Source of the DNA: Adenophora triphylla var. japonica
Lineage: Eukaryota; Streptophyta; Magnoliopsida; Asterales; Campanulaceae
Length of the DNA stretch: 64,000 nucleotides
Direction of reading: 5' to 3'
Assembly (NCBI GenBank): GCA_022495995.1
Contig: JAFEMH010005415.1
Span: 1 to 64,000 of the forward strand
Numbering within the stretch: the stretch's first letter is position 1; the number at the start of each line of letters is the position of its first letter. Under the pieces are notes generated by a model. The model had not been told where the DNA came from. It ran no database searches and worked only from the letters and a program-made list of their open reading frames with translations. The position numbers and the translations under genes are program-made. Shown here one piece after another: positions 46,245 through 56,921 of this stretch.

Positions 46245-48370
46245 ATGTGTTCATTTTTATATACTTGATTCTTTATATTAGGATAAAATGATAGGACAGT
46301 AAAATAATGTCCTAAAGGAAAATATAGAAATAGAAAATGAATAAGGAGTAAGAGGAGGTTAAATTGGGTAAAATAAATAATGGGAAATAAAAGGGGGCTT
46401 TCATTTATATTGGTTGAAAGCCTTGGATTAATAATTAGGGAGGGGAACAATATCCCTTAAAACCCTCCCCTCTTCTCTCCTAGGACAATGACCCATACCT
46501 CCCATACTTTTCTCCTCCCTCTTCCCATACTTCCCCTATTCACCTCCCTCATCCATCTCATTTCACTCTTACCATTCTCCATGGAAAGAGCATTGTGAAA
46601 TCCTCCACTTCTCAAACCCCTACCAAGTTCATTTCTTGTCCATTTTTAAATCCAAGTGTCCTTTTGTGAGTGGTACATCTAAAGGAGTTGATCAAGCCTA
46701 GAAAAGCTTCATTTCATCTTGTATTAGCTAAGGTGAGTTGTTATGATTTCCCTTCTTATAAATGTTCATAAACTCTTAAATGTTGTTCTTGTTGTATGGA
46801 TGGTTGTTTCATGCTTTGGGAACCTTATAGGAGTTGAATAATTAGCAAATGAAGTAGAATGAAGTAAATGTTCATGGAAGATGATTTAGAGGAAATGAAA
46901 TGGGTGGAAGATGTAGTGATAAATAATCTAGGGTTACTTTATTTTGGGTTTACATGCTTTATGATGAAATTGGTAAGCTAGGAAATGTTTTTGGTGTTCA
47001 TGGAAATAGGCAAGGTTAAAAGGAAAAGAAAATAGGTAAAGAAGAGTTGGAAATCTGGGAATTGCTGGAAGGGCACTTGGGCGGTCGCCCAAGGGGGCAT
47101 GAGCGGCCGCCCATGCTGCCAGAAACTAGGATTGCTTTAGAAAACCTCTTGGGCGGTCGCCCAAGGGGTGTTGTGCGGTCGCCCACCTTGGCAGTAACTT
47201 GGGTGCCATTTGAAAATCCACTTGGGCGGTCGCCCAAGTGGTATGGGCGGTCGCCCAAGACCCCAGAAACTTAACTTTAAATCTGAACCAGAATTAGTTT
47301 AGCAATCTTGTTTGGTCACTTATAAATTGTGACTCCCATTTGGTAAATTGAGCTTGAACCTTCATAGAGACCTTGTATTATTGTATAATGACCTTGTAGG
47401 ATGAATTGATGATACTTCCTTGCCTTACTTGAGTTCTTATACATTGTTTATATTATGAATAGTGTGTTGAATAAATGTTGCACTATGATATTGGTTGGGC
47501 ATGAGTATATTTTACCATGTTGCTATATTGTTATCCCTTTTTGTGGATTATGTTTCAAGTAACTATTATGTGCTTGATAATTTGTTAATCAACTGATGTT
47601 GGGGGTATAACATAATACGATCAATTATGGAAGTGTGACCTAATGTGATCGGATTATGTTATATTCAGGATCGTCCCTCCCCGTGGCCAGGTCGGGGTAT
47701 AGCATCTCGTAGTGAGCCAAAAGCTTTACAGAGTTGCTACTATCTTATTTGGTTCCCGATAAATGGGTCTTATAAGATGTGAGTATTGCTTAAACTCACT
47801 TAAGATTGGAGTATTATTATACCCAATGTTGTACGACTATTGTTCAGACGGGAAAAGGTAAACCAAGGTAATGGAAGGTGTTTACAGCTTTTCCAATGTG
47901 TTATGTGCAACTTGTTATGTGTTGCATTTTATTTGGCATATTGCTGCATTCATAATAGCTTGCTGAGATTTATTCTCACCCCTCTCCCTTTAATGTTTTT
48001 AGATCCCGAGACAGGCGGACCAGCCAAGTAAGGACGAAAAGGAGTTTGGCAGTGAGCTTTTGGGTATTGTCGGGGTACGTTAGGTTGGCGTAGAAAGTAT
48101 ATTTTGTTAAAATTCCTCTATGAAAGTTTGTAATTATAAACTTAATTTCTACGTTGGAACCACCATCTTTTGTAACAAAACAATTTAGTATTTTCAAAGT
48201 TAGTCCACTCTTCCTCCGGTGTGGAGAGTAGTGGAGTTGATTTGAAATGGTTATGTTAATCTAGTTATGTTTGAAAGTTATATCAAAGTTTTCAAAGTTT
48301 AGTAAATTTGGGTTAGTTTGAGGATGCTCCAACTCGGGACACGTGTAGGTTCCGGGTCGGGGTCCTCACA
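46245..48370 (+). repeat. 3' LTR of the gypsy element, remainder
   Basis: It resumes with the second copy of atgtg, then TTCATTTTTATATACTTG, collinear with 25826 onward, and ends GTCCTCACA. The palindrome module is retained at 47079-47256 (one site mutated to GAGCGGCCGCCC). Confidence 0.92.
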
Positions 48371-48620
48371 GTATGTTTATAGCTTCCGTTCTCTGAGCAA
48401 GATCATAGTGGGAATTTTCGGGTTTTGTCTATAATGAATTGAAAGCTTCAATTAAGTTTCTAGATTGACAGAGTTGGTTTATGAGTTGGGGGAACGAGGT
48501 TTGGTGGATAGAGAGGAGTTCGTGGGTTTGTAAAGAGAGTGAAATATGATTTGGGGGTACAACTTGAATTGAGACTCCGACAACTTGAAGCTTTCGAGGG
48601 CTAAAAAGATGGAGGGTCGT
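48371..48620 (-). pseudogene. PPR protein gene, 5' fragment beyond the insertion
   Basis: Read on the minus strand, this segment gives LINQLCQSRNLIEAFNSL, a stop, then NSHYDLAQRTEAINI. The reading frame resumes exactly at LLQPCGKNKD (near 25743) once one copy of the TSD gtatg is discounted. It is therefore the same gene, cut by the Ty3/gypsy insertion. An in-frame TAG upstream shows additional decay. The start codon was not fixed. Confidence 0.75.
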
Positions 48621-49128
48621 TCTTCATATGTTTGATCGAGAATAATTGCTGTTTGATTTCACGGTGGTGGCTATGGGTATGGCAGTGGCAGTCTAGCCAT
48701 GGAGCTTGTCGTGGTGGAGAAGCTGGAATGGAAAGGGAATGAGTGAGGATTGCACATAGAGAGATAAGAGGATAGATAGAGAAAGAGAATGAGTATGGAC
48801 AGTTTGGCCATTTAAATTGTTATAAATAGGGTCAGGTCATGGACTCTACGGTCGTTTTGATTTCAACTCTTGGATCCTAATGTATAATTCGAAATATACT
48901 GTGTTTATTGTTAAATTCCACCCTATCTAAAGGTGTTATTGGTAAAAATCCCTTTTACGAAACCATAAAACATTAATATCTCCATGGTTAATTATTACAG
49001 TAAAAAAATTCGCTTGCTCAAAATTAAAAATAATAAATCGAAGTTGATTATCTAATGCCAAAATCTCAAAAAAAAACGTGTTTTATTTTTTAAGATAAGA
49101 AAAAACGGTTTTTTTAAATGTAGAGCAC
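48621..49128. other. Intergenic DNA, no gene supported
   Basis: AT-rich, with GAGA-like runs near 48770-48790. This may be the promoter side of the broken PPR gene. Confidence 0.45.
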
Positions 49129-49269
49129 TCATTTCAGCGGCGATGAAATTGCGTCCTTCTTCGGGTTCGTCGGCGCCGCTGCCGCCTTAGTCTTTTTCTG
49201 TAACGCATTAGTATTCGGCATCTCCGACTGCATCAGATCAATTTTCGATGAATTGTCGATATACTCCAT
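49129..49269 (-). CDS. Small GC-rich ORF of unknown function
   Basis: A 46-codon minus-strand frame: ATG at 49269-49267, stop at 49131-49129. It encodes MEYIDNSSKIDLMQSEMPNT, then NALQKKTKAAAAPTNPKKDA, then ISSPLK. It is markedly richer in G and C than its surroundings and uses many NNG/NCG codons, as plant first exons do. I do not recognise it. It may be the first exon of a gene whose remainder was lost, or a real microprotein. Confidence 0.35.
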   Translation of the reverse strand: MEYIDNSSKIDLMQSEMPNTNALQKKTKAAAAPTNPKKDAISSPLK

Positions 49270-49434
49270 TGTCAATCAGCGAAATTGGAGATGAAATCAC
49301 TATAGGTTGAAATAAATAAATCTTCAAATCTGGTAACCATATAAATCAATTTGTTTGAAAATTGTCCTGACATAGGTGTAGAAGACCATGGTAGAATTTC
49401 TTTTCCTCCTCTTTCCGTTGGTCAACTATTGTAA

Positions 49435-49850
49435 AAAAGTATCAGCGTCAGTATAAAAAAGTGTCTATGCACGTCTAAAAAAGTGTCAGTGTACCTCTAA
49501 AAAAATGCAAGTGTAAAAGAATGTGCTAATGTAAAAAAGTGTCAGTGTTAGTGTAAAAAAATGTCAATGTAAATAGTGTCAGTACTTGTATTATTAAGTG
49601 ATAGCGTTAATGTAAAAAAATATCAGTGTAAAGAGTGTTATTTCATGTATTATTAAGTGTAAGTGTTAGTGTAAAAATGTGTCGGTGTTACTGTAAAAAA
49701 ATATTAGTGTAAAAGAGTGATAATTCATGTATTATTAAGTGTCAGTATAAAAGAGTGCTAGTGTAGGGTAAAAAAAGTGTCAGTGTAAGTATAAAAAAAT
49801 GACAGTGAAAAAGAGTGTCAGTGCATTTATCATTAAGTGCCGGTCCTTAA
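49435..49850. repeat. Degenerate AGTGTCAGTGTAAAAAA minisatellite
   Basis: About 20 imperfect copies of a unit like GTGTCAGTGTAAAAAA, with a longer sub-block (AGTGTCAGT...CATGTATTATTA) recurring at intervals near 49580, 49640 and 49725. Confidence 0.8.
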
Positions 49851-49854
49851 ACTT

Positions 49855-50417
49855 AGAAAAAAACTAGTTATTTATAAGACCAACTCTTATCTAATAGTTT
49901 AATGAATAAAATTTTATTTATTTATAAATTTTATACAATATATTATAATAATATTATATTATTATTTTTCGTTAAGAAATATAAACTTTATTTGGATATA
50001 GATAAAGAGAGAGTATAACATTTATTATAAAATAAAAATAATAATGTAATGTTGTACTTACGCTTTCTCTATCTCTAAATGAATGTCTATTTTTAATATT
50101 TTTTGGTAATAAAATGAATGATTTTTTTCTTAAAAAAATCTAAACATATTTCAACAATTTTTTTACTAGTTATTTTATACTTGCAAAGCTAAATATTTTG
50201 AAATTGGACAGCATTGATATTTGGGAATTTGACCCGGAAGTTCCTTTTGAAACAAATCACTTTCCCTCAAGTTCCTCATAAAATCGAAATGACCTAGAAG
50301 TTCTTATGCAGTAATATATAATACTGCATGCAATATTATTATATTCACTCATATGTAATATAATACTGCATCTATAATACAACATAGTGAAGGAACTTCT
50401 CGGGCATTATGATACTT
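49855..50417. other. AT-rich intergenic DNA
   Basis: Nothing recognised. A short local repeat of AATATAATACTGCAT occurs near 50320-50375. Confidence 0.5.
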
Positions 50418-50426
50418 TTTTAGAAC

Positions 50427-52145
50427 GAATTTTTTCTCAAATAATACCTTTTTACTTTTTTAATTCCCAAAATGACTTACTGTTCAAACTTTTGCCCAAA
50501 ATGTCCCTTTTTTTGAAACTCGCTACACCGTGTAGCGAGTTTGACTTGGGCTAGTCAAACTTGCTACACCGTGTAGCGAGTTTTGTGTAATTAGGGTTTG
50601 ACAGTTGGTCATTAATTAGGGCAATTAATTAAACTGAAATCGCTACACCGTGTAGCGATTTTGAACAACCCAAGTCAAACTCGCTACACGGTGTAGGAGT
50701 CTTGTCTCAACTGTTCTAGGATTTTGTTCAGTACAGATACAGAAAACTAAATTCTTTGTTCTTACAATTCAATATTTCAAATGTACAAATTTTACAAGTG
50801 AACAAGTTAATATTTCAACAATCTGAATTGGACAAATGCTACCAACAATGATTGATCAAACCTAAAGGAATACGAATCTAAGGACAACCTGATGCTACAA
50901 GAGCTCCCACTATGCGTGGGGTTCAGGGAATGGCCGGACCTATAATCCTAACATTTAAAAGAACACTCATTCACATGCTTCATTTGTTAAGCCAAGCATG
51001 TCATTAAATAGACTTGGCAGATTAAGCTGAACAATGCAGCTGAAAATAGAACCAACATAGACTAATCAAATCCAATTCAAACTCTATGAACAATTTATAG
51101 ACAAACCCAAATGCCTGAAGATCAAAGACCACACATGATTCACATAAATAATTCATTTGATAAGCCAAACAAGGCACAAGAATTCACTACACAATGCAGT
51201 TGAATCAACGATTTAAACAAAAATAAATTCTTTTGATAGATTACAAGATTGAAAGCCAAAGATATCATACATTTACAAAGAAAATACAATTCAGATACCT
51301 TTACAAGCTCATACTCAGAAAACCAAAAAAATGAGAATAATAATATTTTCAATCTTAATAACTGATGTCATTAAAAAAAATATCCTAAATTGCAAGTAAA
51401 TTAATAAACATTCATTATCATCTCAAATTTTCGGATTAGCAATAATTAGTCACATATTTGAGACTAATTTGTGTATGTTTTTACAATGTCATCAAAAAAT
51501 CAAAAAAAATCTAAATTGTAAGTAAATAAATAATAAAATCAAAACTAAAATTCAACACAACACAAATTACTCACATATTTAACAAAACTAAATTTAATAA
51601 CAAAAAAAAAATAGCAAGTAAATTTGAACAAATAATATAATCAAAGCTAAATTAAAGACAAAATAAAGTAAAATATAGAAATAGAATGTAAACTTACAAC
51701 TTACTAAATTTTGATGATAAGAAATATGAATTTGAATGGCAATTGGAATCCTTTGTTTGAAGCTGCTTCTTCTTCTTCTTGCTTGGGGTTGGGGCGGCTG
51801 GTTTTGTTGAAATGAATTAGTTTTTTTTTATAAAGACGGTGAACTGGAAGGTTTTGAATTTTTAAGTTAAACTCGCTACACCGTGTAGCGAGTTTGACTT
51901 GGGGTAGTCAAACTCGCAACACGGTGTAGCGAGTTAAGCTTAATTAATTGCCCTAATTAAATTCATAACTGTCCGTCTTAATTACACAAAACTCGCTACA
52001 CGGTGTAGCGAGTTTGACTAGCTCAAGTCAAACTCGCTACACGGTGTAGCGAGTTTCAAAAAAAGGGACATTTTGGGCAAAAGTTTTAACAGTAAGTCAT
52101 TTTGGAAATTAAAAAAATAAAAAGGTATTATTTGAGAAAAAAATC
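50427..52145. mobile_element. Non-autonomous Mutator-like element with palindrome-rich TIRs
   Basis: Long terminal inverted repeats of about 270 bp (50427-50697 and about 51870-52145) start GAATTTTTTCTCAAATAATA. A 9-bp target duplication ttttagaac (50418-50426 and 52146-52154) is the Mutator hallmark. Each TIR contains four copies of a palindrome with core CGCTACACCGTGTAGCG, in two pairs about 41 bp apart, the spacer itself being palindromic (GTTTGACT...AGTCAAAC). The interior has no transposase and includes an Au-type SINE fragment (50893-50945). Confidence 0.85.
50893..50945 (+). mobile_element. Au-type SINE fragment inside the Mutator-like element
   Basis: AGAGCTCCCACTATGCGTGG followed by GGTTCAGGGAATGGCCGGAC resembles the conserved middle of Au-type SINEs (from memory). 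Only about 50 bp is preserved. Confidence 0.5.
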
Positions 52146-52154
52146 TTTTAGAAC

Positions 52155-52785
52155 TTCCCGGTCACTCTCACTTGATATTTATATATCTTGTCTATCAAAT
52201 TGTATAAAAATTAAACATTTTCAGACACTTGTTTAGCGACGAAGGGAATACTACATTACAACAACAGAATAACCTAAAGAATTGTATTATTCTCTATGTA
52301 TCTCAGAATGAATGTTTCATTTTTTTATATTAGTGTGAATGAACTTTCACAATGATTTTAGTTTAATTTAATTATTCTAATTAAAAAAATTGTTGTTAAT
52401 ATTATTTATAATAGTGTATCAATAACAAGTTTTATATTTTTATTAGAATAATTAAATTAATTTAAAATAAATTATTGTTCAAATTTTTTCGTACTAAACA
52501 AATGCAATATTTATTTTGTAAGGGAGGGATAGACCTTCATCTTCTTTTTGGAAATTATCTTATATGAGTACATTTTTATTTGCATATAATATATTGTAAG
52601 GTTTCGTGTTTTTGTGTTTCTGGCGAAAAATACTTTTCGAAAAAAGGTTTATGAAAAATGAAAATGTTTTTCTAAAAAGGACGTTCAGTTGTTTGGAAAA
52701 TCTAATAAAAATATATTTCAAAAAACATTTTCAGATGTTTAATAAATTTAACAAAAATATTTTCCGATAAAAACACAGTATGGAA
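52155..52785. other. AT-rich intergenic DNA
   Basis: No gene. A loose inverted repeat of AATTAATT/TTATTAGAATAATTAA type lies at 52365-52465. Confidence 0.45.
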
Positions 52786-54010
52786 TAAGTGGGGTAGATG
52801 GGTAGAACATAGGTGTGGGGTAGGTGGTGAGGACGGGGTGAGGGTTAAGATAGGGTAGAGTAGTGGTGGAAGTGGGGTGGGGTGGGTGGGTAGGGTAGGG
52901 TGAAGATGGGAGGTTGGGTAGGTTGGTGGGTGATTAAGGGTAGGGCTGAGGTTAGGTGTACGGTAGGTGAGGGGTAGGGGAATAGGTAGGGGTGAGGTGG
53001 GGTAGGGGTTAGGGGTGGGTGAGTGAATGGGAATGGGGGTATAAGGGTATGTAGGATGGGATGGGGTAGCGTGTGTGGGAGGATGAGGGTGGAGGTAGGG
53101 GTATAGGCGGGGGTGAGGTGGGGTAGGGGTGGGTGAGTGAATGGGAATGGAATATAAGGGTATGTAGGATGGGATGGGGTAGCGTGTGTGGTATAAGGGG
53201 GTGGGTGGGGTAAGAGGGTAAAATAGGTAAACGGTATAGGGAGGGCGGGTAGGGGTGGAGGGTGGGGTTGAGTGGGTGAGGTATTAGGGGTAGGTAGGAT
53301 GGAGGTGGGGTAGGGGTGAGTGGTGTGTTGGGTGGGGGTAGGTGGGCTAGGGGCGGGTGGAGTAAATCGGGTATGGCGGTGGGTAGGTGGGTGCGAGGGA
53401 GTAGGGTGTGGGGTAGGGGTAGTGGCGGTGTGTGGGCAGGTGGGACGGGGTAAAAAATTGGCCCGCAAGGGTGTGTGTGGGGGTGTGGGGTAGTGGGGGG
53501 ATTAGTGTGGGCGGGGCGGTAGGGGAGTTTTAAAAGATAAATTTAATGAGTAATTTTTTTTGTTGGGGGTGAGGGGTTTGGGGCGGTGGGTTGAGTTTTA
53601 AAAGAAAATTTTGATACGAGTAAAAAGGAACTTGTGTGGTGGGGGTGGGGTTGTGTTAGCGGTTGGGCGGGGGGTGGGCAGGGCGGTGGGAAAGTTTTAA
53701 AAGATAATTTTTATGAGTAATTATTTTTTTGACGGGGGTAGGGGTGGGGTGAGGGGTCTGGGGCGGTGGGGTGAGTTTGTAAAAGATAATTTTGATACGA
53801 GTGAAAAAAGATTTGGCCTTGTGGGGGTGATAAGGGGGCGTTGAAGGTGTTTTTAAAAAGTAATTTTAATGAGTAAATTTTCTTTTTAAAGAGGGGGAGG
53901 GGGAGGGGGAGGGGTAGGGGTGGAGGGTGGGGAGCAAGGGAGGGATGGGGGTTAGGGGTTTCAGTATTGGTTAAGGGTAAAGACGGGGGGTTGGGAAAGG
54001 TGGGTCGGTA
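52786..54010. repeat. G-rich, strand-asymmetric low-complexity tract
   Basis: About 1.2 kb of G/T/A on the plus strand (GGGGTAGG, GGTGGGGTAGG, GGGGTGGGTG) with C almost absent until 53850. Closely spaced runs of three to six G could form G-quadruplexes. Internal repeats include GGGTATGTAGGATGGGATGG (near 53046 and 53159) and GAGTTTTAAAAGATAA-type spacers at about 53525, 53694 and 53770. The 207-codon minus frame (Pro/Thr/His only) is open because the C-rich strand lacks stop codons. Confidence 0.85.
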
Positions 54011-54640
54011 AGGGTGTTAAAAAGCAATTTTCAGAAAATACATTGAGAAGGTGAAATTCGAAAGTTGTTAAACAAGCCTATTTTTTCACTGACTGAAAAA
54101 TATTTTCTGTTGATTTTTTTATTTGTGCTTATCAAACATCGAAAGCTTTTAGTTGGTTTTTTTATTTGTACTTTTCAAACTTCGAAAAATAGAGAACATT
54201 TTTCCCAGACAAATGGAGCTTAAGTGCTTGTTAAAGTAATCAAGTAAATTATGATTTCGCGAGAAAAGAATAAAAGTTATCCGTAAATTTGTTGGGTATC
54301 TTTTAATGTGCTAAAAATGCTAGGAAATAAACACATTGTACAAATCTAAATATGCTAAGAATTTACTCGTTCTTTATCATTTAGGCATTTACACTCTTGT
54401 TGCCTAAAAATTACAAATGTAAAAGGAAATTAAAAAGAGAAAAATAAAAGAAAAAGGGGCTAACTATTTTTAAAAAGTAATTTTAATGTTTTTTTATAAA
54501 ATGAAAACATTCTAATATTTATTTATTCATAATATCATATGACTCATATGTCACACTCACAATAATTATTCACTTACTATTTTATATCTCACATTCGCTC
54601 TCCTACTTCACAACACTTGCACTCTTTTTAATCTCATATA
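54011..54640. other. AT-rich intergenic DNA
   Basis: Nothing recognised beyond scattered copies of TTTTATTTGTGCTTATCAAAC-like text near 54115 and 54160. Confidence 0.45.
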
Positions 54641-54917
54641 CTCACTCCGTCCCACAACAAGTGACACACTTTGCTATTTTGGGCGTCCCACTAATAAGTC
54701 ACACTTCCTAAAATGGCAAAGAATCTTTACTATTTCCTCCACTCATTCTCTCTCCTACATTATTTTAATACTCACAACACTATTATAATTTACTATTCTC
54801 CCCACTCATTCTCTCTCCTACTCAACTATCTACACTCACAACACATCAACTTTTTTACTTTTTTCTTAATTTCCGTGCGGAACAGTAACTGTGTCACTTG
54901 TTCTGGGACGGAGGGAG
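54641..54917. mobile_element. Stowaway-type MITE
   Basis: CTCACTCCGTCCCACAACAA at the left faces GTTCTGGGACGGAGGGAG at the right, with target TA at 54639-54640 and 54918-54919. Subterminal AAGTGACACACTT is mirrored by AACTGTGTCACTTG. 277 bp. Confidence 0.9.
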
Positions 54918-55008
54918 TATATGATCATTTTTGTGTCTTTTTTTTTTCAAGTGTGACGAAGAAAATATTCGATATAACATATTTTTTGAAATGAAGGCAA
55001 GATTGAAT

Positions 55009-55464
55009 TGTTAGAACATGGATTAATTAATATGTGTTATTTAATTCCATTTGTTATAATCATTTAATAATGTTAAAGTATAGACAAAATGTGTAGAATT
55101 TCATTAGGTGTAAGTACCATTAAATGATGGGCATAATGGTAACTTCACACCATCATCTTTATGAAAGGGTGTAGTCCCTAAATGAAGTGCCCCTTCTCTA
55201 TCTATATAAAGGCTATCCATCAGCCATTTAGAGACACTTAACATCATTTACAATTCAGTCAAAACATTCTTCATTCATATAAGAAGAACAAGTGTGGGCA
55301 ATATCATTTAGAAGTACTATCTCCCTACTGTCTTCATTCATTCAAGAACAAGATCAAGAACACAATCATGGAATCACAAGGTATACGCTTTCGTCTTCTT
55401 CTTCTTCTCTTCTTAATCTAGTTATGAGTCGGTTCATGGTTAATGGATCATTCATGTTCCAACA
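55009..55464 (+). repeat. 5' LTR of the second copia element
   Basis: 456 bp, TG...CA, with CTATCTATATAAAGGC (TATA) near 55197. Confidence 0.92.
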
Positions 55465-55466
55465 AT

Positions 55467-55478
55467 TGGTATCAGAGC
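55467..55478 (+). other. Primer-binding site of the second copia element
   Basis: TGGTATCAGAGC two bases after the 5' LTR, complementary to initiator tRNA-Met. Confidence 0.9.
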
Positions 55479-56000
55479 CTACTCATATACTAGATTGAGT
55501 TTGAAATTATTATAGAGCCTTGTGCTTTAATTTATTTCATATTTGTAATCCTTGTGTGATTTCATTTGGTTTTGTTCTTGTTCATGATACTCATCTTGTC
55601 TAAGAGTATCATATTCATAACTTCATTCTATTTCTGATTTTTTGGTTTTACTCAAAAGGCTTTCAACCCTTAATGTAAGATTATCCCATTTTTTGAACAT
55701 ATCCACCATCTTTGGATGTGTTGTGAGTTTGTTCATATGCATAGCCACGCATTTTTTAAATGTATTGTGAGTATGCGGATCTACTTACTTTGGTTGAAAA
55801 TTGAGTCACCATTAAATTAAGAACTTCATTCAATTTCTGGAAATAATGGTAAAATCAAGAGGCACAATGGTTCATACAAGATTACCTCAAGATTCATACT
55901 CGATGTCCTGGCAAAATGACTCTCTCTATTTGGTTCAAAACTGTTCATAAAAGGGTGTTAAAAATGGTGACTTTTCGTCAAATTTGGGCACTGGGCACAT

Positions 56001-56200
56001 GAGCGGTCGCCCATCTTGATCTGGGCGGTCGCCCATGTGTACAGCAACTTCAATGTCTGTGGAAATGCAGCGTGGGCGGTCGCCCATCTTGACCTGGGCG
56101 GTCGCCCATGTGTACAGCGACTTCAAAATTTGTGGAATTGAAGCTTGGGCGGTCGCCCACCTTGACCTGCGCGGCCGCCCATGTGTGCAGAAGCTTCAAT
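56001..56200. repeat. Three-unit GC palindrome module in the copia leader
   Basis: Six 12-mers of the type GGGCGGTCGCCC start at 56001, 56023, 56074, 56096, 56147 and 56169. Pairs are 22 bp apart, repeat at 73 bp, and each pair is followed by CAGNNRCTT (ACAGCAACTT, ACAGCGACTT, GCAGAAGCTT). Layout and tail match the module in the gypsy LTR, although the two elements belong to different superfamilies. The last site is mutated to GCGCGGCCGCCC. Confidence 0.88.
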
Positions 56201-56921
56201 GTTTATAAAACTGCAATTTTTTGGTCATTCGTACCCTTTTGGTCATTTGTGATAATTTGTTAGTAAATTATAGTATCTGGACACCAGTCGCGCTTCGGCG
56301 GTTCTTAGAGTTATCGAACTTTAAGAATGGACGGGTAGAACAAAAGGGTACTATCTTTTAATGATAAATTTCACTTATTTATTTACCCTTTAAATTTTCA
56401 AAAATAACCTAAAGGCCTTTTGTTTCCGATTAATTATATCCTTAACATTTTGGACATAATTAACATGCTTTTTTCCCAAAGGAGATCTTGTTGATTAAGT
56501 TCAAACTTGTTAAAAGATGAATGTAAATATTGATATGTGATAACATGCTTGTTTTCCAAAGGAGACCTTGTTGTTGACTAAGTATTTACATTCATAGGGT
56601 AATAATTGAACTAAACTTTTTGTCATTTTAAATGCTGTGAACCATCCCAAAAGAAGGCGGGTGTTTAAAGTGAATTGTTTATATTCTTTATTATTGGGGA
56701 ACAAGTACCTTAAACTTTAGGACACTTTTTTTACTTGATCCGGCCCAAAGGAAGGCAAGTATTTAAAGTGTGTTGTTTAAGCTATTTGTTTACCTTAAGA
56801 TAAATCAAATTGTGAGTCAATTCGCAATCCAAAGATTAGTCTTGATGTCATGTTGATTATCTTTTATTTTGATGGAATTCATTTGATATAATTAATCATT
56901 ATGTAGTTTTTTATATATGTT

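Larger units (their letters stand above)
25749..48370 (+). mobile_element. Ty3/gypsy chromovirus (Del/Tekay-like) carrying a nested copia element
   Basis: LTRs of about 2.2 kb begin TGTAACGA and end GTCCTCACA. The TSD gtatg is at 25744-25748 and 48371-48375. The primer site TGGTATCAAAGC (27952-27963) matches initiator tRNA-Met. Gag-pol lies at 28006-32474, and a polypurine tract AAGGGGGAGTGAG precedes the 3' LTR at 32509. The 3' LTR is interrupted after 74 bp by a Ty1/copia element (32583-46244) and resumes at 46250. LTR copies differ at few positions by eye, so insertion is recent. The host site was the PPR gene. Confidence 0.93.

Noticed and set aside
52845..53468. 207-codon minus-strand frame rich in Pro, Thr and His
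   Set aside because: It is the C-rich complement of a G-rich low-complexity tract. Stop codons are rare there by composition and no domain is visible.
56001..56200. CRISPR-like look of short repeats with regular spacers
   Set aside because: The repeats are 12-bp near-palindromes within a transposon leader of a plant genome, only three pairs, with spacers that are themselves similar. No cas genes.
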